NCBI GenBank assembly: GCA_001464735.1
Contig: LNDU01000031.1
Coordinates: 1 to 64,000 of the forward strand
Reading direction: 5' to 3'
Length of the DNA stretch: 64,000 nucleotides
Origin: Nitrospira sp. Ga0074138
GTDB taxonomy: Bacteria; Nitrospirota; Nitrospiria; Nitrospirales; Nitrospiraceae
A program made the translations under genes and the position numbers. Shown in pieces: positions 14,706-22,980 of the stretch (positions are counted from its first letter, which is position 1; the number at the start of each line of letters is the position of its first letter). A model generated the notes under the pieces. It was not told where the DNA came from. It made no database searches and worked only from the letters and a program-made list of their open reading frames with translations.

Positions 14706-15767
14706 TCAGCACTCGACGTTGATGAACTGTCCGTAGCTGGGGCCTGGCGTTAAATCGAAGGCGCGTATTTCTGGAACATACTTCTCAATTGTTCGAAGGG
14801 TGACGCGTTCCTCTGGCCCTTCTTTGGTTTCGATCATCTCGGTGATGGGCGACAGTTCTTTGGTGGTTTTCCGTGCTCGGCCTTTAATGAGCCATCGACG
14901 GTTGTCGTGTTCAATGATGGTGTTGTTATAGAGGCCGGCGGTAATCAGTCGCGTTAAGTGCCCTTTACGGAGAGGCAGGAGGGGCGAGATCGTTGTGTGC
15001 TGATGGAAGGTGAGGAGATCGGTGACTTGGGGATCCTTCCAAAGGCCATGGTCATGGGCTTCGGCATAGATTTCTGTTGGATCAATCCAGGTTGTCTGGA
15101 AGGTGATTTCACCTCGAAGGAGCAAAGGGGGGACGGTGTATTGTGGGGTGGCGTGGGTTGTGAGCTCGGGAAGATTATTTGAGCGGAGTTGCCGCCATAG
15201 TTGACGCTTCACAGTTTCTGAGGGGTTGGGTGTGCGGACTCGTCTTCCGATGAATACGGCCTGGTTGAAGGCGCGGTATTCTTCTCGAGGGAACCGAAAC
15301 AGGCTAACGTCACGGTAGTAGTTGCTGAGATAGTAGAGAATGGTCTCGCTGAATTGATGTTCTTGGATGATGTAAATGAGGAGTCCGTCTGGTTGGAGCA
15401 TCGGTGTCCACCGTTTGAGCCAGAGTTCCTCGGTTCGGACGCCTTGGCCGGCGAAGTCGTAGGGGGGATTAAGGAACAGGCTGGAGAAGGCTTCTCGGGA
15501 TACCTCACAGAATTTGGCATCAGAGTGGAGAATACTTGCGGTCCCTGATCGGCATTGGCCAGCGCGTTGCCGATCGAGTTCGATTCCGTACGGGCTGAGG
15601 TTCCAAGTTTGTGCCAGGTAGTGGAGGGGGATGCCATTGCCGGCACAGGGATCGAGGAGGCGTCCTGGGTGTTGGGCGGTGTTGGTGATCAGCGAGCCAA
15701 TGGTTTCAAGGACGCTGGGTGGCGTTGGATAAAACCCGGATATGCTTCTGCCTTGAATGTGCATCAT
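14706..15767 (-). CDS. DUF6094-like SAM-dependent methyltransferase
   Basis: A 353-residue class I methyltransferase with FYPTP (about 12-16), motif I LLDPCAGNGIPL (about 39-50), the acidic motif YGIELDRQRA (about 60-69) and the catalytic-type motif LFLNPPYDFAGQ (about 97-108), i.e. an amino-methyltransferase of the NPPY class. It matches the layout of DUF6094 proteins, often found next to an SF2 helicase on plasmids and prophages, as here. The substrate is not known; adenine or RNA/protein amino groups are possible. GAGGGA precedes two tandem ATGs (15767 and 15764), and the second has better spacing. Confidence 0.8.
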   Translation of the reverse strand: MMHIQGRSISGFYPTPPSVLETIGSLITNTAQHPGRLLDPCAGNGIPLHYLAQTWNLSPYGIELDRQRAGQCRSGTASILHSDAKFCEVSREAFSSLFLNPPYDFAGQGVRTEELWLKRWTPMLQPDGLLIYIIQEHQFSETILYYLSNYYRDVSLFRFPREEYRAFNQAVFIGRRVRTPNPSETVKRQLWRQLRSNNLPELTTHATPQYTVPPLLLRGEITFQTTWIDPTEIYAEAHDHGLWKDPQVTDLLTFHQHTTISPLLPLRKGHLTRLITAGLYNNTIIEHDNRRWLIKGRARKTTKELSPITEMIETKEGPEERVTLRTIEKYVPEIRAFDLTPGPSYGQFINVEC

Positions 15768-15817
15768 TCCCTCTGATTAGTACATTGGGCGCGTCTGGTG
15801 ATGTATCTGGCAATGTG

Positions 15818-16435
15818 TTATGCAGCGACTCGGGGCGCTGGTGGTGTGGAGGATTGCAGGTAGTGTTGGATCCAGTTGATGATGTCGTCTGTGTGCGGGA
15901 GGAATTCCCATGCCGCGCAGTTATAGGTTTTTAGTGGACGTACCCACTGGCGATCCTGGGCGGCTGTCCAAAGGGGAGCGGCCCAGTCTGATCGGATAGG
16001 ACATGCGAGCACACGATCGAGAATGGCGACGAAGTTGAGCGGAGGTGTCCCCGGGGTGTGTTGCCTTTGGAGAATGTAGGCATTGGTATCGTGCTGAATG
16101 CCTAACGAGGTGCTGAGTTGTGGCAACCATAGTATGGCGACGGCGCCGGAGGGGAGTCGTTTTTGGACGCAAGAAAAGTAGGTCGCGGCATGTTTGGGCC
16201 AGCCGATGGGGCCGACTCCAGTAATCTCGACAGTTAGGCCGATACTGAGGGCGGCGCGGAGGGCTTTGATGGCGTCGGGTTGTCCGGCAATGGACAACAT
16301 ACAGACTTCGTGTTCTTTGGGTGTGACGGCGTAGGCTTCGACAATTGCGTCGTAGTTGTCTGTCGAAATGCGAATCAAGTTGTCTGTAAGTATGTTCTTA
16401 GGCGGCAAAGAGGTTGAGTTGGGTCTTGTCTTCAT
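15818..16435 (-). CDS. hypothetical protein between methyltransferase and helicase
   Basis: A 205-residue protein with no signal peptide or membrane segment. I recognise no family. The N-terminal half is a strand/helix mixture (CMLSIAGQPDAIKALRAAL near 44-62) and the second half is rich in tryptophan (GWPKH, IRSDWAAPLW, WVRPL, CAAWEFLPH, INWIQHYL). Its start overlaps the helicase stop by 38 bp and no ribosome-binding site is obvious, so translation is probably coupled to the helicase. A conserved partner of the DUF6094/helicase pair is likely from position alone. Confidence 0.6.
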   Translation of the reverse strand: MKTRPNSTSLPPKNILTDNLIRISTDNYDAIVEAYAVTPKEHEVCMLSIAGQPDAIKALRAALSIGLTVEITGVGPIGWPKHAATYFSCVQKRLPSGAVAILWLPQLSTSLGIQHDTNAYILQRQHTPGTPPLNFVAILDRVLACPIRSDWAAPLWTAAQDRQWVRPLKTYNCAAWEFLPHTDDIINWIQHYLQSSTPPAPRVAA

Positions 16436-18530
16436 AGTGGGTGCGTGTCCTGTTTTTGATGTTGGCTGACGTCAGGAGTGGCCGTATGGGCGGTATTTCT
16501 TCATACGTTGGGGTGGTTGCGAGCCTTTGGGCTTCGGGCGACATACTGGCTTGATCTTGTTCGTACCGTGTGGCGAGTTGGGCAAACATGGACTCGGCGC
16601 TGAGTACGGTTGGATTACGATCGAGGACTTGTTTGACGATCTGAGTCATGAAATCGTCAGGTTGTTGGTATTGGTTGAGTCCCTCTGCTGTCAGATCCCC
16701 TTCAGTTAGCAGTGCGGAATTGATCCCTGCTGCAACTAACGCCCATGCATGTTCTTGTGAAGAACCTTTATAGAGAAAATAGTGAACATGGATGGGAAGC
16801 GTTTGCTTGATACGCCAAGAACGGCGAGAGCCTTGGCGGACGATATAAGGTGAGGGCTCGGCTTCCATCCAGGCGATGGTGGGGAAGTCGAGGAGATCTA
16901 ATCCGGTAGACACGAGTTTGGGGTTACAGAAAAGTGTATCGAGCCCTTGTTTGACCCTATCGGTAATCCATTTCATGCGTCGTTCAGGTGCGACCGATGC
17001 GGGTAGGATTAGGCTTCGAATACTAGCCGCGGAGCAGATGCGGTGTAATCGAGCGGTGATGTCTTTCGTTTGTGTGTGGGTGCAGTAAACCAGGACGCGG
17101 CGATTGAGGGCCCGCTCCGAGAGGATGAGATCGATGAGGTCCTGTTCCTTGGGAAGGATGACGTCTGCAGGGAGCGGGTCTAAGTGAAAGCGGGTTACTC
17201 CGTTGCGATCAGTGATGGTTTCCCCTTGGGTCGCGCGGTCTGGGTAGGCAAGTAAGGCTTGAATCGTGCAGCTGACTAGATGTCCATCTCTGGTCCGTCG
17301 GCCTAACGGGATCAGTTGGCGTGCTGCTTGTTTCAGCCGTTCGTAATTGGCGCTCAGTTGGGAGGTAAACCGACATTCCTTGACGTGTTCTTTGTACGGT
17401 GGCAGTGCGATGCCTAAATCACGTAGTTGGAAGAAGGCGGTGTTCGAGACCAGGTGGGGGATGATGTGTGGGGAAATGCCTGGCCGTTCACGGACTGTCA
17501 CATGCACTCGGCGTTTCGACTCTTTGCCAATGAGCAGGACCTTATGGACATCGCTTTGTGTGGTGCGAGTTTCCCAAGTGCCGTACAAGTCGACCCAGCG
17601 GGGTTCGTCAGTATGCTTGAAGGCGGCTCTCAGCGCCGGGTTCATACGCCACAAGATGTGAAATATAGAGGTCGCCTTACCGGAGGTCAGGGTGCCAGTG
17701 AGACCAACTACTCGTCTGCATTTCTGAACTAAGAGGCCAAACGCCAGCCCTTGCGCACTACCAATAGCTTTTTCCTCTTGAATTTCATCAGTGAGGAGAA
17801 GATCGAAAAGCTGTGGATGTTTTTTCCCGATGTAGTCGGCGAGGGCAACTCGTCGGGGACCTTCAGGATCGAAGGTCCAGAGAGGGCTGTGACAATTCTT
17901 GCAGACTGTACCTGGCTTGAGCGTCCTGGGTGTTTGTGGCACACCGTCTTTATCGTCGACGCGGATCCCGCATTGGGGACACACGAATAGTTGATACGTG
18001 AGCCGTTCGATGCGTGTCGCTTTTGGAACGAGGGCACAGCGTTTGGCATAGCTGAGTTTGGCTCGCTCCCGACTGAGTATCCCGAAGAGCGGCCAGGGGC
18101 CTTCTGTAGGGAGATCGGCGAATTGACGGACGTCGGAGATACTTCTGAGGATTGCTGCGTGGGAGTTGGGAAGGAGAGCTTCGATTTCGTCTTTCCATTT
18201 GCCGACTAGATGCGGTGGGGCGAAGACAAGGGTTCGACGCGAACGGAGCAACGCCGCCACGGCAGTGCCAATCCTGGTTTTTCCTGTGCTCATTTCCGCC
18301 GAGCAGATCGCACTGTTGTGGTGGAGAAATGCGGAGGCTAGCGCGGCGGCCACGTTCTCTTGAGCAGGAAATAGTGGCTCACCGAAACTTTGAAGAATAG
18401 GGCGAGCAGTCTCGAGGAGCTCTGGGGTGAATTGAGGGGTGAGTTGATTGGCGGTGGTCGTGCAGAGGGCGTCAGAAAAGGTTTCGAGAAACTCGGCAAG
18501 CGGAACGGTCATTGGCGTGGTGTGTGACAC
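16398..18530 (-). CDS. SF2 (SNF2-like) helicase with zinc ribbon
   Basis: A 710-residue superfamily 2 ATPase. Motif I is AEMSTGKTR (78-86), an inserted zinc ribbon has C184-C187 and C210-C213, motif II is TDEIQ (247-251, in place of DEAH/DExx), motif III is GLTGTLTSGK (276-285), and the C-terminal RecA domain has VLVYCTHTQTKDITARL followed by LVSTGLDLLDF and RQGSRRSWRI with the arginine-finger region. It should translocate on double-stranded DNA and remodel protein-DNA complexes. The GTG start follows GAGGAGGCTGT. It pairs with the DUF6094-like methyltransferase, an arrangement seen on other mobile elements. Confidence 0.88.
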   Translation of the reverse strand: MSHTTPMTVPLAEFLETFSDALCTTTANQLTPQFTPELLETARPILQSFGEPLFPAQENVAAALASAFLHHNSAICSAEMSTGKTRIGTAVAALLRSRRTLVFAPPHLVGKWKDEIEALLPNSHAAILRSISDVRQFADLPTEGPWPLFGILSRERAKLSYAKRCALVPKATRIERLTYQLFVCPQCGIRVDDKDGVPQTPRTLKPGTVCKNCHSPLWTFDPEGPRRVALADYIGKKHPQLFDLLLTDEIQEEKAIGSAQGLAFGLLVQKCRRVVGLTGTLTSGKATSIFHILWRMNPALRAAFKHTDEPRWVDLYGTWETRTTQSDVHKVLLIGKESKRRVHVTVRERPGISPHIIPHLVSNTAFFQLRDLGIALPPYKEHVKECRFTSQLSANYERLKQAARQLIPLGRRTRDGHLVSCTIQALLAYPDRATQGETITDRNGVTRFHLDPLPADVILPKEQDLIDLILSERALNRRVLVYCTHTQTKDITARLHRICSAASIRSLILPASVAPERRMKWITDRVKQGLDTLFCNPKLVSTGLDLLDFPTIAWMEAEPSPYIVRQGSRRSWRIKQTLPIHVHYFLYKGSSQEHAWALVAAGINSALLTEGDLTAEGLNQYQQPDDFMTQIVKQVLDRNPTVLSAESMFAQLATRYEQDQASMSPEAQRLATTPTYEEIPPIRPLLTSANIKNRTRTHYEDKTQLNLFAA

Positions 18531-18579
18531 ACAGCCTCCTCATCGTAGAGACGAATAGATGTGAGTGGTAACGAGTGCG

Positions 18580-19611
18580 TTAAGCGTGTTGAGATGCCGG
18601 CATGTGGATGGTGCCGTGCTGTTCGAGCTGCTGAAGTGTGATTGGGGTTGGATCCTTCAACAGGAGCTTATGGAGGTCTTTAACCCCTGCGCGTGCATGC
18701 TGTTGGACTTCAACGACGCGATAGCCAGCTTCAACTAATGTCGTGCAGGCTTTGTGTTGCGCGGTTTGTCCAGGTGTCTTCCCGTTTTTGGGTTTGCGTT
18801 CGTCATGATCGAGCGCTAGGTAGATGGTTTTCGGCCGGAGTTGGCGGACGCACGGGAGGAGCTGGTCAATGAGGTTGATTGAGTTCAGGGCACACAGGGA
18901 AAGTTGATGCTGTAGCAATTGGTTGCCGGCGAGGCAATCCAGGATACTCTCGGTCACAAGTAACCCTGGGGAGGGTCGTCGAATAACCCAGAGGGACTTC
19001 GGCCCGAAGGTTCGTCGTCGTTGCAGACGCGGAATTCGTCGACTATCGAGGGCTCGACATTCCAGGGTGGTCATGGACTGGGGATTGGCGGATGGGGCTG
19101 GGATCCCGAGAAAGGGGAGTCTCAACCCGTCTGCGTTTACGGTAATGTCGAGATACACAATACCAAGCTCTTGTGGGAACGCCAAATTTTGGCTCAGAAA
19201 GTATTGATGGATTAAGAATACATGTTCAGGTGTCATGGCCTCCCGCAAGCGGGTATACATCCGTCGGATGTTGTGCGGAGTCATAACGGGGCCTGTCAGG
19301 TCTCTGGGTACTGGTGGGGCTGTTGTGGCTGCGCCGAGGAGGTCTTTGACGGCGGCTTGGAAATCTAGACCTTTTAAGCCCATGACGAGATCAATACCGT
19401 CCCCATGGGTGTCTCGGGCCCAATCGATCCATTTCCAGGCGCCATCTGTGTAATTCACGGTAAATGAGGGGTTGTTGTCTTCTCGAAGCGGGGAATGGAA
19501 GAGGGCCCTATAGCCTTTCATATAGACTGGTTGGTGTCCGAGGGTACGTAGGTAGGAAATGAGGTCGATTTGTCGTGCTTTTGTCAGTAGGGCGTCATCT
19601 AGTTTGGGCAT
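18580..19611 (-). CDS. CHC2-like/Toprim primase-related protein
   Basis: A 343-residue DnaG-related protein. Residues 14-95 follow the CHC2 primase zinc-domain layout (FHSPLREDNNPSFTV, then DGIDLVMGLKGLDFQAAV), but the zinc cysteines are absent. Residues 205-320 form a Toprim domain with the catalytic Glu in LLVTESILD (E221) and ALDHD (D268, D270). It could synthesise primers or nick and ligate DNA, or be a degenerate accessory factor. The start codon overlaps the previous stop by 13 bp, so it is coupled to the RadC-like gene. No DnaB-binding domain is seen, consistent with its short length. Confidence 0.78.
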   Translation of the reverse strand: MPKLDDALLTKARQIDLISYLRTLGHQPVYMKGYRALFHSPLREDNNPSFTVNYTDGAWKWIDWARDTHGDGIDLVMGLKGLDFQAAVKDLLGAATTAPPVPRDLTGPVMTPHNIRRMYTRLREAMTPEHVFLIHQYFLSQNLAFPQELGIVYLDITVNADGLRLPFLGIPAPSANPQSMTTLECRALDSRRIPRLQRRRTFGPKSLWVIRRPSPGLLVTESILDCLAGNQLLQHQLSLCALNSINLIDQLLPCVRQLRPKTIYLALDHDERKPKNGKTPGQTAQHKACTTLVEAGYRVVEVQQHARAGVKDLHKLLLKDPTPITLQQLEQHGTIHMPASQHA

Positions 19612-20120
19612 ATGTTAGTGAGTAAGGGGTTGGCATGCTGTTGTGAGTAGCGGAGGGCGTAACGGGACAGCTGGTTGTGAAAGTTTAGGAGTAACGACTC
19701 GCATACGGTTTCGTTGACCATTAAGTGATCGACAATGGGTAGATTCAGTAATTGCCCAGCGAGAGAGCATTGGGCGGCATAATTGAGCTGCTCCTCGGTG
19801 GGTGTAAACGGGCCTCGTCGAATGAGCGGGTGACTAGAGATCAGGATGATGCGAGCTGCTTTATGGGCAAAAGCGGCTTTGAAAATGTCTTGGGTGTGAG
19901 GTCCCAAGGTATGCACTGGGTTGTAGGGAAAGTATTGCCGAGCGATCGGGCGAGAATCTTGATTGAGGCTGAGCACAATCGTATCTCCTGGGAGTAAGTG
20001 GAGACGTAGGGTCTTGAGATAGATCAGGACATCTTGGGGTTTCCTGATTCGAGTATGCTCCGGCGAGATGGTCAGGGCTGTTGGGTGCATCATAGTCGGG
20101 GAGCGTGGGGTTGTAGTCAC
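19599..20120 (-). CDS. RadC-like JAB-domain protein with broken metal site
   Basis: From a GTG at 20120 (after AGAGGGGA) the product is 173 residues and resembles the C-terminal domain of RadC/YeeS proteins: VHTLGPHTQDIFKAAFAHKAARIILI, then HP, TPTEEQLNYAAQCSLAGQLL and IVDHLMVNETVCESLL. In active JAB members this region reads HNHPSG followed by PSxxD. Here it is SSHP and TPTEEQ, so one histidine, the serine and the aspartate are all replaced, and zinc catalysis is unlikely. A longer frame from a TTG at 20150 is open. It is coupled to the primase-like gene and follows the motif at 20137. Confidence 0.7.
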   Translation of the reverse strand: MTTTPRSPTMMHPTALTISPEHTRIRKPQDVLIYLKTLRLHLLPGDTIVLSLNQDSRPIARQYFPYNPVHTLGPHTQDIFKAAFAHKAARIILISSHPLIRRGPFTPTEEQLNYAAQCSLAGQLLNLPIVDHLMVNETVCESLLLNFHNQLSRYALRYSQQHANPLLTNICPN

Positions 20121-20136
20121 GCTCCCCTCTTCTTTC

Positions 20137-20144
20137 CTATTACG
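20137..20144 (-). promoter_or_regulatory. CGTAATA motif upstream of RadC-like gene
   Basis: The minus strand reads CGTAATAG directly after the stop of the preceding gene, 16 nt before the GTG at 20120. It is one of several occurrences of CGTAATA lying between genes. Function unknown; see the finding on this motif. Confidence 0.4.
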
Positions 20145-20153
20145 CTCCAAGAT

Positions 20154-21083
20154 TTACAAGTTGTCCTGGCTGGTGAGAATCCGTCTGGTGGATTGAGGAA
20201 CAACCAGGCTGGTGAGCTGGGTTCGAACGGACTCAAGGCTGGTGCGGATGATTTCTTGGTATTGCATGTCTTTGCGTAACCCCTTGGGCGTGATACCGCC
20301 GAGGGTGTTACGGAGTTGGGTGACAACTTTATCGAGCTCGCTGTCGTCGGTGACGTTCCGGCGGTCGAACGACGTCAGGAATTCAGTGAGGTTCGTTAAG
20401 GCGGCCGCACGCAGGGTCTTTGGGCGACCGTCACTGTCGGAAGAGAGTGCCCCCAACAGATGGTCGACCAGGCCTTGAAGCATTTCACGTAACCCGCCAC
20501 GGATTTCTTCTCCGTACCCCTTGAACAGTTCTGCCATTTTCTCTCGTTCCCGTTCGGCCAGGGTGCGATCGACGTTCTGCAGGAACCCGGGTAGGTCAAA
20601 GGTCAGGAACTGGATGTCGACACGGAACTTGTCGCGAACCTCTGCCAAGGTGGGATATTCCTTCTCCTCGTACAAGTCTTTGAGGCGGTCTTTGGCTTCG
20701 AGTTTCCGGTCCGCGTACACACTGCAAAACTTGTCGATCAAGGCATGGCGTTGCATCTGATACTCATCGAGGATGTGGTAGACCTCCAGTAGGTCTTTAG
20801 CCGCAATCAGCATCATGCCCCGGCCGATCGTAGCTGGGAGTTTGAATTTTTCGCAATCCCGCTTGGCCTTGTCGTCAAGACGCGTGATGGCACGGTATTC
20901 AGGGCAATCAATGATCCATTTCGTGCGTTTGACCAGGGTTTGGTCCGCTTTGGATTTGATGGCGACTTTTGTTTTTCGCGAGAAGCCGACTTTATGAATG
21001 GAAAGCGTCATGCAAGCGGCTTTCGAGAACAGTTGCTCGCGGGTCAAATCTTCAGTTGGTGGCATCATGGTCATGGTCGACAT
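20154..21083 (-). CDS. DUF3150-like helical protein, AAA+ partner
   Basis: A 309-residue protein, mostly helical, without signal peptide, membrane segment or catalytic motif. Charged helices dominate (for example KDRLKDLYEEKEYPTLAEVR near 141-160 and REREKMAELFKGYGEEIRGG near 190-209). It resembles DUF3150-type proteins that sit beside MoxR/CobS-like AAA+ ATPases in phages and plasmids, where the pair is thought to act together. Here it follows the AAA+ gene by 41 bp. AAGGAGACCTCC precedes the ATG. The family name is tentative; the operon pairing is clear. Confidence 0.55.
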   Translation of the reverse strand: MSTMTMMPPTEDLTREQLFSKAACMTLSIHKVGFSRKTKVAIKSKADQTLVKRTKWIIDCPEYRAITRLDDKAKRDCEKFKLPATIGRGMMLIAAKDLLEVYHILDEYQMQRHALIDKFCSVYADRKLEAKDRLKDLYEEKEYPTLAEVRDKFRVDIQFLTFDLPGFLQNVDRTLAEREREKMAELFKGYGEEIRGGLREMLQGLVDHLLGALSSDSDGRPKTLRAAALTNLTEFLTSFDRRNVTDDSELDKVVTQLRNTLGGITPKGLRKDMQYQEIIRTSLESVRTQLTSLVVPQSTRRILTSQDNL

Positions 21084-21101
21084 GGAGGTCTCCTTTTATA
21101 G

Positions 21102-21109
21102 GTATTACG
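21102..21109 (-). promoter_or_regulatory. CGTAATA motif, 18 nt before ATG
   Basis: The minus strand reads CGTAATAC in the short gap between the AAA+ gene and the DUF3150-like gene, exactly 18 nt before the ATG at 21083 and just upstream of TATAAAAGGAG. Confidence 0.45.
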
Positions 21110-21124
21110 GAGGGGCGTTGGGAC

Positions 21125-22717
21125 TTACGCTTGGCCTTCTTGTACGGCGGCAAGCGGCCGACTCCGCCGGCCGGCAGGGGCGGGTTTGGCAGCGGTGTTG
21201 CGAGTTTTGTCAAAGGGGCCAGGGTAACTGGCACAGAGGAGTGCATGATGGGCTTGGGTATACAGTTGTTCGATGGTGTCTTTGGCGCTGATGGATACCG
21301 GCACGATGTATTGTGAGGCTTTATTGAGTGGGAGGTTCATACGCCATGCAATATCTACCGCTTGTCGAATTTCGGCGCCGGTCCAGGGCTGGTCGAGTAG
21401 TGGGCCGGGTTCTTCTGGGATGTTGTATTTATTCAGATAGATCGACCAGATGGCTTCCCGTTCTTCTCGTGAGGGGAGGGGAAAGAGAAAGGTCCCGAGT
21501 CGGAATCGTCGTCGGAGTTCCGGCGAGAGGGTGTGGAGACTGTTGCAGGTTGCGAGGAACAACGGGGCATGGTTTGTAATGGTGCCAATGACCTTGAGGG
21601 CCTGGCGCATGTTGTGTTCGGAAGCGCCAACATTCGAACTTTTCACAGCGCCGAGGTCGAATTCGATTGTTGGGATGCCGGTTTCCTTGCCGGCTGCTTT
21701 GGAGATCATACTCTTACTGGTTCCGGGGAGGCCGACCATGATAATGCCGGTGGCGTCTTCGTTCTGCATGTATTCCAGGAGTTGCTTGTGAATCTCTTGT
21801 GAGACGCCGGTGTTGTCGCCGTGGGTGCTGTTGGCGCCGGCCAAGGCCTTCTCAATTTCATCGATGAAGATCACTCCGCCCGGTTTCGCACGGCCATTTA
21901 GAATCGATCTGAGGAATTCCTTGATGTTGGCCACGCCGCCGATATCGTCGAACCGTTCCGTTCCGCGGTAAATCTTCAGCCCTGGGGTTTGTTCGATCGC
22001 CTGGAATTTGTGCTCCCAGAGTTTCGGGAGATAGATTCCTTTTGAGGTAAATGACATGGCCACTGCTTGTTCGGCTGCAAAGGCGGATAGTCCAGTGACC
22101 GCGTCAATTGTCTGTTCTAGATGGTCAGGTGAGGGGTCTGGGATCGAGGCATTGCTGCTCTTGGCATTGATGTATTGGGTTGAAATGATGCACTGCAGCT
22201 GTTCGCGATTGGGCAACGGGTCGTCAAGCAGGATGACGTCATGGCTCAGCTCTATGGGTAGTTTGAGTTGAGGGGCGAGGAGGACGAGGGTTTTGCCCTC
22301 GCTTTTGAAATTATCGCGCAGATGCCAGATCGCTTGGACGACCGCGCTATCCTGGAGATACCGATGGGCGTTGTGGATGAAGAGAATCGTATTGGGCTTC
22401 AACTTTCTTGCAAGTGAGAGCGCCATGGAGAGGTTCTTGATTGCATTGGCTGCGGATTGGTCTTTGAGTAACTCAGTTTTTGCATCCTCACTTTGGAGCT
22501 GATCCGGCCGTGGGCTGAGCTGCGCTTCAGCTGCTGTAATGGAGAGACCGTCGACGATGTCCCATTGCAACACTGCGTATGATTCGTGAGCAAGTTCAGC
22601 CGGCCGCACTAGAAGGAGGTTGGCAATTGTCATCGCGGGATCGGGGGTGGTGATAGCGATGAGAGGTACGCTGGAGCTGATGACTTTGCGGAAATGGTCG
22701 GCAAGCGGTGTTGTCAT
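21125..22717 (-). CDS. AAA+ ATPase with Walker B placed before Walker A
   Basis: A 530-residue protein with an N-terminal Ycf46-like region (about 15-160, TILFIHNAHRYLQD) and a C-terminal AAA+ module. The order of motifs is unusual: linker DDIGGVANIKEFLR (257-270), Walker B GVIFIDEIEK (281-290), helix with VSQEIHKQLLEYMQ (305-318), then Walker A GLPGTSKS (329-336), GASE helix (364-380), sensor 1 LFLATCN (386-392) and arginine finger ELRRRF (400-405). In standard AAA+ proteins Walker A comes first. All motifs are in one continuous frame. AAGGAG precedes the ATG. With the DUF3150-like gene it probably forms an ATP-driven remodelling complex acting on unknown targets. Confidence 0.85.
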   Translation of the reverse strand: MTTPLADHFRKVISSSVPLIAITTPDPAMTIANLLLVRPAELAHESYAVLQWDIVDGLSITAAEAQLSPRPDQLQSEDAKTELLKDQSAANAIKNLSMALSLARKLKPNTILFIHNAHRYLQDSAVVQAIWHLRDNFKSEGKTLVLLAPQLKLPIELSHDVILLDDPLPNREQLQCIISTQYINAKSSNASIPDPSPDHLEQTIDAVTGLSAFAAEQAVAMSFTSKGIYLPKLWEHKFQAIEQTPGLKIYRGTERFDDIGGVANIKEFLRSILNGRAKPGGVIFIDEIEKALAGANSTHGDNTGVSQEIHKQLLEYMQNEDATGIIMVGLPGTSKSMISKAAGKETGIPTIEFDLGAVKSSNVGASEHNMRQALKVIGTITNHAPLFLATCNSLHTLSPELRRRFRLGTFLFPLPSREEREAIWSIYLNKYNIPEEPGPLLDQPWTGAEIRQAVDIAWRMNLPLNKASQYIVPVSISAKDTIEQLYTQAHHALLCASYPGPFDKTRNTAAKPAPAGRRSRPLAAVQEGQA

Positions 22718-22980
22718 AGGGACTCCTTAAATGGGCTTGTCACTTGTGATGCCATGCCATGGGATGTGCTGCGGCACTGGTGATGGATAGCCGTTATTCG
22801 TTTAGGGTTGTTCATCGATTGTGATGGGGTGGAGCAGCGTCGAATATGCGGATAGATGACCTATTGGAAGAGCCTCCGTGGAATAGTTATAAGGAATGAG
22901 GGATATGTTGCTGATACAGCGTGTAGGAACGTGTGAGCTAGGAGTGAATGGTCTGTGGTGTGTGATCTGACCGATAGGGG
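22718..22980 (-). other. non-coding leader of the AAA+ operon
   Basis: A 263-bp stretch without a supported gene lies before the AAA+ gene, and the promoter of the minus-strand operon from 22717 to 13538 is probably here. GTCGAATATG at 22836 recurs at 23972 in the next gap, a possible shared site. I see no clear -35/-10 pair. Confidence 0.35.
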
